Assembly: GCA_025201845.1 (NCBI GenBank)
Contig: MU604038.1
Location: 18,280-57,277 of the forward strand
Length of the DNA: 38,998 bases
From: Martensiomyces pterosporus
Taxonomy: Eukaryota > Kickxellomycota > Kickxellomycetes > Kickxellales > Kickxellaceae
Reading direction: 5' to 3'
Each line of letters starts with the position of its first letter. The stretch's first letter is position 1. Below, one piece after another: positions 9,065 to 19,436 of the stretch. The position numbers were made by a program, and so were the translations under genes. Under the pieces are notes generated by a model. That model searched no databases and had not been told where the DNA came from. It worked only from the letters and a program-made list of their open reading frames with translations.

Positions 9065-11365
9065 ATGACCCCCGCTATCAAGAACGCCTCGCCTCCTGCC
9101 TCCCCCACCAAGAAGTCCCTGAGCATCGGCACTGCCATGCCCTACGAGGCCCGCACTGCCCTCCACCTCAAGGGTCTTGTTCCCTCGGCCGTCGAGGACT
9201 TCTCGGCGCAGGAGGCCCGCGCCTACGAGCAGCTCACCAGCAAGGGATCCGACCTTGAGAAGTACATCTTCCTCTCCTGGCTGCGGAACACCAACCTGGA
9301 CCTGTTCTACCGCCTGGTCCTCAAGCACCTGAAGGAGATCGCTCCTGTCATCTACACCCCGACTGTCGGGCAGGCCTGCCAGGAGTTCTCTCACATCTAC
9401 CCATTCCTGGCCCCGCCCAGCGCTGTTGATGGCCTGTACATCCCCCTGAACGAGGTCGACAGCATCGACGAGATCATTGCCAACTACAAGGCCTCCATCC
9501 CCGAGGGCTGCGAGCCCGAGACCACTGTCATCACCGATGGCTCGCGCATCCTGGGTCTGGGCGACCTCGGAATGAACGGCATGGGTATCCCTGTTGGCAA
9601 GCTCCAGCTCTACGTTGCTGCTGCTGGGCTTGACCCCACTCGCTGCCTGCCCATCGTTTTGGACTTTGGCACTGACAACCCCAAGTATCTCGAGGACCCC
9701 CTCTATCTGGGCATCCGCCAGAAGCGCCCTGACGACGACGAGGTAAGTTCTTTTTTTGCTTTTTTGCTGCATGTGCTCCGTGCTTCAGCTTCCAATCCTG
9801 TCGGTGGCGAGCAGTCACATTCTTCAGCCGAATCGCGCGATGCATATGATTGCGCTTCTCCGTCGTGTCCTGTGCATGCCTCGGAGGCATGAAAGGATCC
9901 CCCTTCCCCCTTTACACATCACTTGCAGATCGCACAGACCTCGTTTGGCCTTGTTTGCTTCCCCGCGTTGGCTCGAGGCGGGGGCATGAGGCGGGGGCTG
10001 TTGCACGAGTCACAAGACAGCAAACGGGGGCAAAAGGAGGCAGCCATGCGAGGATCATGGCTGGGATGCATGGTGCATTTCGTGTTTCCCAACTCAGGGA
10101 CAAGGCTTGTTCCATTCACTCGGGTGCATTGTTGTTAGTCATTAGATATCCTCTCTGTCCTTTCATGTGCAGGAGCGGCACCTGGCCGACCTGCCTGTTA
10201 TGGCTCCGGCTGACACGTGCTAACGATTCTTCGCCGCCTTATCTACAATTTGCCTGTGTAGTTCTATGCTGCCACAGAAAAGGTCATTCTTGGCCTGCAC
10301 AAGGCATTCCCCGGCATGTTTATCCAGTTCGAGGACTTTAACACCCCGCACGCCTTTGGTCTCCTCGAGAGATGGCGCAACAAGGTCCTGTGCTTCAACG
10401 ACGACATCCAGGGCACGGGCTCGGTGATTCTCTCTGGCTTCATCAATGCCATCCGCCTCGCCGGCATCCCCGCCAAGGACCAGCGCATTCTCTTTGTTGG
10501 CGCCGGCTCGGCTGGTGTTGGTGTTGCCAAGCAGCTCGTGGACTACCTTGTGATGGAGCACAAGATCCCCGAGGAGCAGGCCAAGGCCATGTTCTGGTTT
10601 GTCGACTCGCGCGGCGTCATCAATGCCAACCGCGGCGACAAGCTTGCCGACCACAAGATCTACTTTGCTCGCCACGACAACGGCGACGTCCAGTGCAAGA
10701 ACCTCGATGAGGCCATCGAGTTTGTCAAGCCCACCGCGCTTATCGGCCTGTCGACCATCTACAAGGCCTTCAACGAGAAGGTCCTCAAGCGCGTCAACGA
10801 GCTCAACCCCGCTGCCCGCCCGATCATCTTCCCTCTCAGCAACCCCCAGACCAAGGCCGAGTGCACGTTCGAGGAGGCGATGGTCCACACCAACAACCGC
10901 GTTCTGTTCGCCTCGGGCACTGCCTTCCCCTCGTACACAATCCCCGGCACCCAGGACACCCGCGTCCCTGGCCAGGGCAACAACATGTACGTGTTCCCGC
11001 CCATCGGCCTGGGTGCCAAGCTCGCAAAGCCCACCCGCATCACGGACTCGCTTATCTTCTCGGTCTCAAAGTCGCTCTCGAACACTCTGACTGAGGATGA
11101 GATTGCCCGTGGCGAGCTGTACCCCCGCATCGAGCGCATCCGCGAGACTTCGGCACAGGTCGCTGCTGCCTTCATCCACCAGGCCGTCCGCGAGGGCCTG
11201 GCGCAGGACCAGTACTGGGTCGATCTTGTCAACGCCAACCCTGCCTCGTCGGCTACCTCCGAGATCCCCGACGGCACATACAGCCAGGCTGTCCTTGCTG
11301 AGGTCACCAAGCGCATGTGGGCCCCTGCAGCGTCTGCCCAGCAGTTCATGGAGACCAAGCTGTGA
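9065..11365 (+). CDS. Malic enzyme (malate dehydrogenase, oxaloacetate-decarboxylating), 2 exons, 593 aa
   Basis: Oxidatively decarboxylates malate to pyruvate and CO2, yielding NAD(P)H. Exon 1 is 9065-9742 and exon 2 is 10262-11365. The 519-nt intron has donor GTAAGT, a TGCTAAC branch site at 10218-10224 and acceptor GTGTAG, phase 0. In the 593-aa form the catalytic Tyr97 (VIYTPTVG) and Lys179 (GIPVGKL) are present. So are metal ligands E250/D251 (QFEDF) and D274 (FNDDIQGT), and the dinucleotide fold GAGSAG at 306-311. The IGLGA stretch and C-terminal helices are complete. Coenzyme preference cannot be read safely. Codon use is strongly biased to C-ending codons, as in highly expressed genes. 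The 9065 start gives a form without targeting sequence, presumably cytosolic; the upstream exon would add one. It converges on the PTR2 gene with 263 bp between stops. Confidence 0.95.
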
Positions 11366-11628
11366 GCAGTCTGGCCTCATGGACCAAAACCGCTTTTTAG
11401 CCAATGTCAATTTTTCCACCAACACTTTGGTCCGTTCTAATATCTATCCAATTCATATATACTCAAGCCAGCAGACGCGCAGGTGCAGGTGCAGTGGCTG
11501 TGCTGCTGCTGTTGAGGTATAGTCGATAGCATAGCATAACATTACATTAATGGGGGTGCAATAGGAAAGGAAAGTGGAGAGGAAAAAAGTGTTGGCGACA
11601 AGAGCGGCATGAAGGAGCCCCCGCCTGC

Positions 11629-13368
11629 TTAGATTCTGTTCGCCGTGCGCTCCTTGCGGTCGTACTTGTAGAAGCAGAAGTAGAAGAGGAAGGCAAAGGC
11701 GCCCATCAGACCGGCGCAAATGGCAAAGTTCTCGACGAGCTTGGGGTCAGCAGCAATGGGGTTGAAGCAGAATGCCAGAATGGCGCCGCCGCAGTTGGTG
11801 AACAGGAAGATCGACATGACAATGGACTTCATGGTCTCGGGCGCCTTGGTGTAGGCGTACTCAAGGCCGGTGATCGAGGCGAAGATCTCGGACCAGGCAA
11901 TGAACGCATAGGCGGGGATCTGGATGGCAGCCGAGATGTTGTTGTGGTTGTTTCCGGGGTTGTCGTAGAAGGGACCCGAGCTGTACACCAGGTGCTGGAC
12001 GATGGCAGCATAGGCCATGGCGACAGCAGCAAGGACGAAACCAATTGAGATACGCAGAACAGGGCCAATCTCTATGCCGCAGCGGCGCATGCCGGGGTAG
12101 AAGAGTTTGTCGAAGAGCGGAATGAAGATGATCAGGAAGAGGGGGTCGATGTTCTGCATGATGTCGTTGGGCACGCTGCCAGTGTCCATCTCGCCGGCCT
12201 GGCCAACAAGGTTGTTGGTAATCTGGCCGTAGCACAGCCAGTACACAGGGTAGAACAGGAACACCTTGCAGGCCTTGAGCGTGCGCCTCAGCTCGTCAAC
12301 GAAGCGGTCGTCCCAGGTGACATTTGAGGGCACCTCGACCATGTTTGTGGGCTTTGCGTATTCCATCCAGGTGGCCTGCTTGCCGGAAGCATCGGTGATC
12401 ACATGACCAGCCTTCTTTGACTCGCGGGACTGCTTCATGCCAGCTCCCAAGCAGCTGATGGCCTTGACCAGGATCGAGCCGGTAGGCGGCTTGCGCACGT
12501 ACTTGTTGCGGCCAAGCCAGAACACAGCAATGCAGACGACAAACATCAGGGTGGGCATCAGATATGCGGGCCAAAAGTCGACGTTGTGCTCGAGCTCGGT
12601 CGTGGCAATGGCAGAGAGCGAACCGACATTGATCGCCCAGTAGAACCAGTTGAAGATCGACTGGATGGTGGCATCGCGGTCGATCAGAACCTCCTTGCCG
12701 TTCTTCAGCTTGCGGATGAAAGGGCGATGGCGCTGGTACTGGTCGGCGACCATAGGCGAGACATTGGACTTGATGCCGCCGGTTCCCAGGCCAATAATGA
12801 TCATGGCAATGATCAGACCGGGCAGCGCGCCGTTGTGAAGAATGGATGCAGGGATCGAGGTGAGGGTGAGGATGATGTCGCCGACGAGGTAGATCATGGC
12901 AAAGACCAGAATGGTCTTGTACTTGCCCCACCACTGGTCAGCGATGATGGCGCCGAGGATGGGGGTGATGTAGCACCAGAACTGGAAGAAGTTGCCCAGG
13001 CCAGTAGCCATTTGCTTTCCGCCGTTGATGGCGCCGGGGTTGGAGTTCGGGACCTTGTAGCCGTTCTGGATGTAGTTCTGGAAAATGCCCGAAACTCCGT
13101 AGTATGTGAACCGCTCGCAGAACTCGGTGATGATGATCAGGAAGGCTGCTCTGGGGACGTGGTCGGCGACGCGTACCCATGTCGTGGCCTCCTCTTCGGT
13201 GGGCCAGCGCTCGTTCTCGCGCAGGTAGTCGTGTTCGTTGTCGGTGTACTCGTGGTGCTGCTTCTCCACGTCGCCGTACGCATACAGGTCCTTGCCGGTG
13301 CTGTCGGCATCGGTGGGAACAGCCGAAGCAGAGGTGGAGAATTGGTACTCGGGTGTGTCGTCGTACAT
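11629..13368 (-). CDS. PTR2: PTR2/POT-family proton-coupled di-/tripeptide transporter, copy 1 (579 aa)
   Basis: A plasma-membrane importer of small peptides driven by protons, with the usual 12-helix MFS layout after a roughly 70-residue hydrophilic N-terminus. Signatures: the proton-coupling ExxER motif in EFCERFTYYG (82-91), GTGGIKSNVSPMVADQY (195-211), and the PTR2 signature FNWFYWAINVGS (239-250). A large hydrophilic loop separates helices 6 and 7. One exon; the ATG at 13368 is the only sensible start. Its paralogue lies 2.6 kb upstream in the same orientation (15934-17775), so this is a tandem duplication. The fungal relatives are nitrogen-regulated, but I did not demonstrate a specific site here. 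N-terminal tails of the two copies differ strongly, suggesting different regulation or turnover. Confidence 0.95.
   Translation of the reverse strand: MYDDTPEYQFSTSASAVPTDADSTGKDLYAYGDVEKQHHEYTDNEHDYLRENERWPTEEEATTWVRVADHVPRAAFLIIITEFCERFTYYGVSGIFQNYIQNGYKVPNSNPGAINGGKQMATGLGNFFQFWCYITPILGAIIADQWWGKYKTILVFAMIYLVGDIILTLTSIPASILHNGALPGLIIAMIIIGLGTGGIKSNVSPMVADQYQRHRPFIRKLKNGKEVLIDRDATIQSIFNWFYWAINVGSLSAIATTELEHNVDFWPAYLMPTLMFVVCIAVFWLGRNKYVRKPPTGSILVKAISCLGAGMKQSRESKKAGHVITDASGKQATWMEYAKPTNMVEVPSNVTWDDRFVDELRRTLKACKVFLFYPVYWLCYGQITNNLVGQAGEMDTGSVPNDIMQNIDPLFLIIFIPLFDKLFYPGMRRCGIEIGPVLRISIGFVLAAVAMAYAAIVQHLVYSSGPFYDNPGNNHNNISAAIQIPAYAFIAWSEIFASITGLEYAYTKAPETMKSIVMSIFLFTNCGGAILAFCFNPIAADPKLVENFAICAGLMGAFAFLFYFCFYKYDRKERTANRI
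12926..13083. repeat. 158-bp near-identical tract shared with PTR2 copy 2
   Basis: 154 of 158 bases match 17258-17415. Nearby homologous coding segments differ far more; 9 mismatches occur in a 35-bp stretch near 12,555 compared with about 16,880. The tract encodes the helix 1-3 region (from FQNYIQNGYKVPNSNPG to DQWWG). Confidence 0.9.
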
Positions 13369-15933
13369 CTTTTTCGCTTGGCTGTAGTGTCTATGTGGCT
13401 CTTGCTTGTGTTAGCAGGCTGGGGGTTAATGATGAGGTAGTACGGCTACAAGTACGAACAAGCAGGGTGGCTAAGAGCCGCTCTAATAAGAACAAATAGT
13501 GGTGCCCTGTGCAAAGGCAATAAGTACGAAGAAATAACTATATAAAAAGAAAGAAGCAGCAGAAACGCAAGATCTGGTGGTTGGAGAGTAGACAAAAACG
13601 AAAAGCACGCATGGTGGGCGGCGGTAGCTGGCAATTTATATTCGCAGCGACGGATGAGTGCATGCGCACAAAAGAGGAGCACAGCGCGAACGCATGCTCC
13701 AGGTGGCCCTTGGAGGGTGAATGGATGCACGGGCTATTCCCTAGGCGGCAGCAGCCTCCACTACCACGCTCACCTGCACATTATAGGCTATGAAAAGGAG
13801 TAAAATCGGAAAAATGCTCATATCGTCCTACTGCCAAATGCACTTGCTCGCCCTGTCCCGTGGGGGAGGGCGTGCTCAGCTACTTTGCGCCTTGTGCAGC
13901 ACAGTCACTGGACGATGCCTATCCTCCCACCCAGGCACACTCCATATCCCGCCACTCCGTCCCGCAGACGGCCAGCATCCCCCACCTCCTACTCGCCATC
14001 CGTCCTCTAGCAAAGCGCAAAACCCGCGAGAGTCAATGGCTTCTAATTGGCACAGCCGATGCGACTGATGACTTGAATGCCGTTTCATTCGTCTTCGGCT
14101 TTGTTTCCCCTCATTACGATTTGGGCAGGACGAAGGGGGAAGCGCGAGGCAGCGGAATAGCAAGACGGGGCATTTTGGATAGAACGATGAAAAGAAGCGC
14201 GCGCGCGCACGATCGGCCTTTAGCCCAAGTAAGGAAGTGCAAATCGGTACCAGACGGAATTGGCGCACTTGGCAGTAGAAGGACCAGTTTTCTTTTGCTT
14301 CGCTAATTGGGGGAGGGCTTACAGCTGCCAGCATGCCAGCGAGTGGACCTGACGGCGGCGCTAGGTACTCCGCATCCCCATCGCTTCATAGGGGAGCCGC
14401 CCGTGTATTGGCTATTGCTGCGTTTTCAGTGTGCCCACTTGATAGCGGCAAGGCTTTCATTTTTGTCAGCATGCGAATGCCAGCAGCAGCAGCCACGGAT
14501 GGCGGTGTGGAGGCAGTGTGAATGGCAAGTGCTGGGTGGCAGATGACCCAGAGATAAAGAGCAGTGCCGTCCCTATTGTCTCTGCAGTCAATCTCGGTTC
14601 ATTTTTGCCTGGGAGCGACTTTCTGGCAAACAATTGAACACAATCCAGCAGCAGGCCTCGTTTGGGGGATATGAGCGAGTGCCAAGGCATGCATTGTTCA
14701 TGACAAGCCCTTGTGCTGGGCTTTGTGGAGCCTGGGTGTGGGTTGGTGGTGGCGCGTAAGCCTGCTCTAACCAACTACAGCGACTAGCTTTTTCCCACGT
14801 ACAGGCAGTGCACGTTGCTGCAGCAGCTCTAGCATGCCAAGACGCAAGGCCCAGCAGCAGCTTGCATGGCAGGTGGAGGTGGGACGGAAAATAACAAGGC
14901 GTCAGCGGAGCCCTCCAGACGGATTGTCGATTTGCGCTTCGCCGATGGAACAATTGGCAGAGCCACCCACTGCACTGCATGCAGATCCCTTGACGCCGTG
15001 TTTCATATTAGTTTGGCTTCCTAGAGCGAGCACCGCTGGCTGCTATTGGGAGCCAGAAAAAGTGCTTGCCGATTGCGCCTTTGGCATCGCATGCAGCTAC
15101 GGGTGTTTGTGCGTACATCTGTTTGCATGGCCACTGCTTCCTCGGGTTTGCAGATAGCCAGCCTCGACAGCAATCTCAGCAGCAATCTCCAAGCAAATAC
15201 ACCAGGCTGGGCTTGGAGCCCGCGGTTTGCACAGGAAACGCTTTCTCACCTTGCCATTCTTCTTTGGCAGCGCTGGTGTTGGCGCTGACGCTGATATGCG
15301 CTGCTGTTGCCATCGGGTGCCCAATTTGGGAGGGGAGTGAAACAGTTGGGATAAACCGGGCATGTCGGGCTCCTTTTATAGACGGCAGGCCATGTGGAGC
15401 ACGCAGCTGTGACTCACCTAAATTCTGCTGCTCTTCGTGCTGGCATCGTCGCCAGAACATTGCCTTGGAGACCGGCTGCTGAACTATGAAACCATGTGTG
15501 CCGGGGCGAGCATGGGCAAATGAATACAGCAGCACCCTCTGCTTCTCTCTTTCTTGCGGAGTAGACCGCTTCCATTTGAAAGTAGCTCAGTGCATTGAGT
15601 CCGCTAGCCTCTTGGCTGTGTCTGGTGCCGGCTTGGCAGTTTCTGAGAGCCAGTGGCGAAAAAGCAAACATAAATGGGAAGCCACAAGCGAAATGACGGC
15701 TGCTCTCCACAAGGCAATGCAAGGTAACAGAGAATATTGAAAAATGGTGCAGCCAGGGAGATGCACTTGCATGGTACCAGATACCCGGTGCAGCTGGCAA
15801 CCTGTAGTTTGTATCTGAAAAGGTGTTACAGGTGGACGTGGACTATATGTTTAAATACAATAGCTAGAGAATGGAGAAAGCAGAATAAGGAAAGGGAGTA
15901 AAAAATATTAGCAATACGACCGAGGGTTGGTGC
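13369..15933. other. Intergenic region between the two peptide transporters
   Basis: About 2.6 kb upstream of PTR2 copy 1 and downstream of copy 2. No supported gene or RNA was found. A (GC)n run occurs near 14197-14208. A TATATAG on the minus strand near 13,540 is a possible TATA element for copy 1, about 170 bp from its ATG. A CTATAAAAGGAG on the minus strand near 15,373 resembles the copy 2 TATA but leads to no good ORF; it could mark a lost or noncoding unit. Confidence 0.45.
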
Positions 15934-17775
15934 TCAGTTCTCCTCAAGCTCGGTGTTCTTGATGATCGCCTCCTTGTCCTGCTTGTCGTAGTGGCGGAAG
16001 CAGAAGTAGAAGAGGAAGCAGACAGCGCCCATGAGCCCCGAAACGATGGCAAAGTTCTCGACAAGCTTGGGGTTCTTTGCGATGGGATTGAAGCAGAAAG
16101 CCAGGATGGAGCCACCGCAGTTCGTGAACAGGTAGAGAGACATGACGATCGACTTCATGGAGTCGGGGGCCTTGGTGTAGGCGTACTCGAGACCAGTGAC
16201 GTTGGCGAACAGTTCCGAGATGGCAATGAAGATGTACCCGGGGATTTGGATGGCAGCCGAAATGTTGTTGTGGCCGGTATTCTTCTCGCCGGCATGATCG
16301 TAGAAAGGTCCTGTGCTGTATACCAGGTGCTGGACAATGGCGGCATAGGCCATGGCGATAGCAGCCACCAAGAACCCAATCGAGATGCGCAGGATAGGGC
16401 GCAGCTCCATGCCGCAGCGGCGGAATCCAGGGAAGACGAGCTTGTCAAAGATGGGAATCAGGATGATCATAAACAGCGGGTCGATGTTCTGCATGATGTC
16501 GTTGGGCACGCTGCCAGTGTTCATCTGGCCAGACTGCGAAACCATGTTGTTGGACATCTGGCCGTAGCACAGCCAAAAGACCGGGAAGCAGAGGAAAATC
16601 TTGCACGCGCGAATGGATGTCATCAGCTCATCAACGAACTTGTCGTCCCAGTCCATGCCTGCGGTGTCCATGCTGTAGGAGGGCTTGGCGTACTCCATCC
16701 AGTTGGCCTTCTTTCCGTCGTCCTTGACGATCTCTTGGCCCTGCTTCCTGGCTACGCGGCTGTTCTTGACACCGGCCTTGATGGCCTTGTACGCCTTGAA
16801 CATGATCGAGCCTGTTGGAGGCGACACAACGAGGTTCTTGCGGCCAATCCAGAAGATGACGATGCACAGGGCAAACATGAGGGTAGGCAGAAGGTAGGCA
16901 GCCCAGAAGTCAACGTTGTGCTCGAGCTCAGTCGGTGCCACCGCAGACAGCGAGCCGATGTTGACAGACCAGTAGAACCAGTTGAAAATGGACTGGATAG
17001 TCAGCTCGCGGTCGACAACAACCTCCATGCCGTTCTTGAGCTTGCGCACAAAGGGGCGGTAGCGGCCGTACTGCTCGGCAACCATTGGGGACACGTTGGA
17101 CTTGATGCCACCGGTTCCCAGACCAATGGTGATCATGGCAATGATCAGACCTGGCAAGGCGCCGTTGTGGCGGATCGACGCGGGGATCGAGGTAAGCGTA
17201 AGGATGAGATCACCGATCATGTAAATAAAGGAGAAAACCAAGATGGTCTTGAACTTTCCCCACCACTGGTCAGCGATGATGGCGCCGAGGATAGGGGTGA
17301 TGTAGCACCAGAACTGGAAGAAGTTGCCCAGGCCAGTAGCCATTTGCTGGCCGCCGTTGATGGCGCCGGGGTTAGAGTTCGGGACCTTGTAGCCGTTCTG
17401 GATGTAGTTCTGGAAGGGGCCAGAGACACCGTAGTACGTAAACCGCTCGCAGAATTCGATCAGGACGACAAAGATTGCCGAAAGAGGCAGACTGTCAGCA
17501 ACATGCCGCAGAGTGTTCATGTCCTCCTCGGTAGCCCACCGCTCGTTCTCGCGCAAGTAGTCTTCAGTGCTCTTGTGGCGCAGCCCGCTCTTCTCAAAGA
17601 CCTCGCTGCCCTTGGAATCGTCATCGGCATCCTTGGCTTCAGAATACCTGGGTGCCGGTTCTTTCAAGACGAGATCGGAGCCCGAATCGGGTGCCAGGGC
17701 TAGGGGTGAGCCATTGGCAGTATCTCTATCGCTGGATATCTGGATGGCAGCCTTGCCATCTTCAACGAAAGTCAT
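15934..17775 (-). CDS. PTR2: PTR2/POT-family peptide transporter, copy 2 (613 aa)
   Basis: A paralogue of the gene at 11629-13368 with the same architecture and a longer acidic N-terminus (about 95 residues). ExxER is at 107-111 within EFCERFTYYG. The GTGGIKSNVSPMVAEQY and FNWFYWSVNIGS signatures are intact, and all membrane segments appear complete, so both copies look functional. Compared with copy 1, the cytosolic tail ends in an acidic ELEEN instead of a basic stretch. One exon; the ATG at 17775 lies about 165 bp from a TATA box on the same strand. Divergence is uneven along the gene, with a near-identical tract at 17258-17415. Confidence 0.95.
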   Translation of the reverse strand: MTFVEDGKAAIQISSDRDTANGSPLALAPDSGSDLVLKEPAPRYSEAKDADDDSKGSEVFEKSGLRHKSTEDYLRENERWATEEDMNTLRHVADSLPLSAIFVVLIEFCERFTYYGVSGPFQNYIQNGYKVPNSNPGAINGGQQMATGLGNFFQFWCYITPILGAIIADQWWGKFKTILVFSFIYMIGDLILTLTSIPASIRHNGALPGLIIAMITIGLGTGGIKSNVSPMVAEQYGRYRPFVRKLKNGMEVVVDRELTIQSIFNWFYWSVNIGSLSAVAPTELEHNVDFWAAYLLPTLMFALCIVIFWIGRKNLVVSPPTGSIMFKAYKAIKAGVKNSRVARKQGQEIVKDDGKKANWMEYAKPSYSMDTAGMDWDDKFVDELMTSIRACKIFLCFPVFWLCYGQMSNNMVSQSGQMNTGSVPNDIMQNIDPLFMIILIPIFDKLVFPGFRRCGMELRPILRISIGFLVAAIAMAYAAIVQHLVYSTGPFYDHAGEKNTGHNNISAAIQIPGYIFIAISELFANVTGLEYAYTKAPDSMKSIVMSLYLFTNCGGSILAFCFNPIAKNPKLVENFAIVSGLMGAVCFLFYFCFRHYDKQDKEAIIKNTELEEN

Positions 17776-19436
17776 TGTTGTTCGAGGTGTGTGAAAACAA
17801 AAAAGATGGCGGTAGCAGCGAAATAAGATGGAAACACGTAATTATAGGTGCACACACAAGAGCTTCTAAAGGAATAATATGAGCAGAACAGAAATGTAGC
17901 ACCTCCAGTCCAGGTCTGCTGGTATGCCAGATGCCCTCCTTTTATACCCTTCGACTCATGGCAGCACCAAGTGCGCTACCAGGATGTGAACAGCAGCGAG
18001 ATAGGGAGCTGTATTGCCACTGAGCAAGTAGAATCACAGCATCCCATTGTCTTTCTGGGGAGCGCGGGGCAAGCTGTGGCGAGAGCAACCCAAGCGTACC
18101 TCAAAGGGAAGGTGGGCGGCCCACCCGGGATATGGCAATAATACTGGTGGAGGCAAAAACACCAGCTCTCAGCAGCAACTGCACCCCATGCTGCCTGCTG
18201 TCCCCACGAGTAAAAGCCAGCATCAGCGGATCGGTCCCCCACCTCATGTTGCACTGAGCAAAGGGGAAAGTGGGCGAGAGAATGAGAGATTGCGATATCG
18301 CGAATTTGAGCTTCCCCGCAATGCAGGGAAATGCTGTGCATAAAGCAGCAGCAGGAGTACCTGCAAGGCGCAATAGCACCAGCTGCCGGAAATCAAGCAG
18401 GGGTTTTCTCCACTGCGCCAGCCAAAAAGTGCTCCCGGCCGCACAGAAGCACAAATTCTGCAGCCGCCCCACTCCGCACGCTAAAGGAGTGGTGCGTTGG
18501 CGGTGGGGAGACTCAGAAAGGAGATTGTGTAACCGATCAGCGCTGATGAATGGGTGGGGGCAGATTCACAACGGCTTTGCGCATTGCCCATTACGTATTC
18601 GTGAGAGACCTGCGAGCACACCGCGCAGCATTTCAGCATCTCGCCACCAACATCCCTCCATATGCGGGCGCTATCAAGCCATATCGTCGCACTGTCAGTA
18701 AACAAGGAAGGCGCTGACGAGCGCGAGTCTGCTGCATGAGATGGGTTGCCAATGGCGGTGGTTGCTGAGCTGCTCTTTGCAGTGTCGCCAGTACATGCAA
18801 AGCACTTGCCGCAAGCAGAAACAGCCTGCCCATTTTGGACATGGGTCAAGACTGCGCACTGGCACAAGCGCCGCAACAAACCCGCAACAGCGAAAAAGAC
18901 GCTTACCAGAGCGCAATTCGGGATGGCATCTGACGGAGGGTAGTCGAGCAATGCTTGCTTCGCTGGTTGTTATATCGTGGGATTGCATTCTACTCCGATT
19001 TGACTCTTGCTACCTATACAACTTGTGTCGAGCTTCATTGTGCCATTCCCGCATTGGATGGCATCGCCTGGAGAATAGTGTCAATCACCAATCTTGGATT
19101 CTCCTCCCTATTATTTTCTCGGCGGTCCAGTTTTTGTTGTTGTTGAAAGCCGAGCTTTGTGACGGAATGAAACGTGCGTCATCACACCACTGAGCCATAT
19201 CGGGTCTACTACCCATTGATCCAGGGTTAGAGGAACCACACGCACTGTTCTGACCACGTAGCAAGATCGTGTATACATAGCTAGCGTTTGCCTAAACTGA
19301 TCCAACTCCACCACTTGCGAAAAGGCTGGAGGTGCACAGGGTTTACCTTTTCCGCATATTCCAACTTGTCATTGGCGCAGAATTGCTGGCATTGTCTCTT
19401 CTAGCAAATCAGTGTGTTGCAGCATGTATATTGGCG
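17776..19436. other. Intergenic region between PTR2 copy 2 and the 7TM gene
   Basis: Promoter of PTR2 copy 2 plus downstream sequence of the 7TM gene, about 1.7 kb. No coding frame with family resemblance and no RNA gene was seen. Several short frames around 18.2-19.2 kb look like noise. Confidence 0.5.
17940..17947 (-). promoter_or_regulatory. TATA box of PTR2 copy 2
   Basis: On the minus strand this reads GGGTATAAAAGGAGG, about 165 bp before the ATG at 17775. Confidence 0.6.

Noticed and set aside
15991..17703. 570-codon plus-strand frame opposite PTR2 copy 2
   Set aside because: Antisense shadow of a conserved transporter; the product is charged and repetitive with no recognisable domain.
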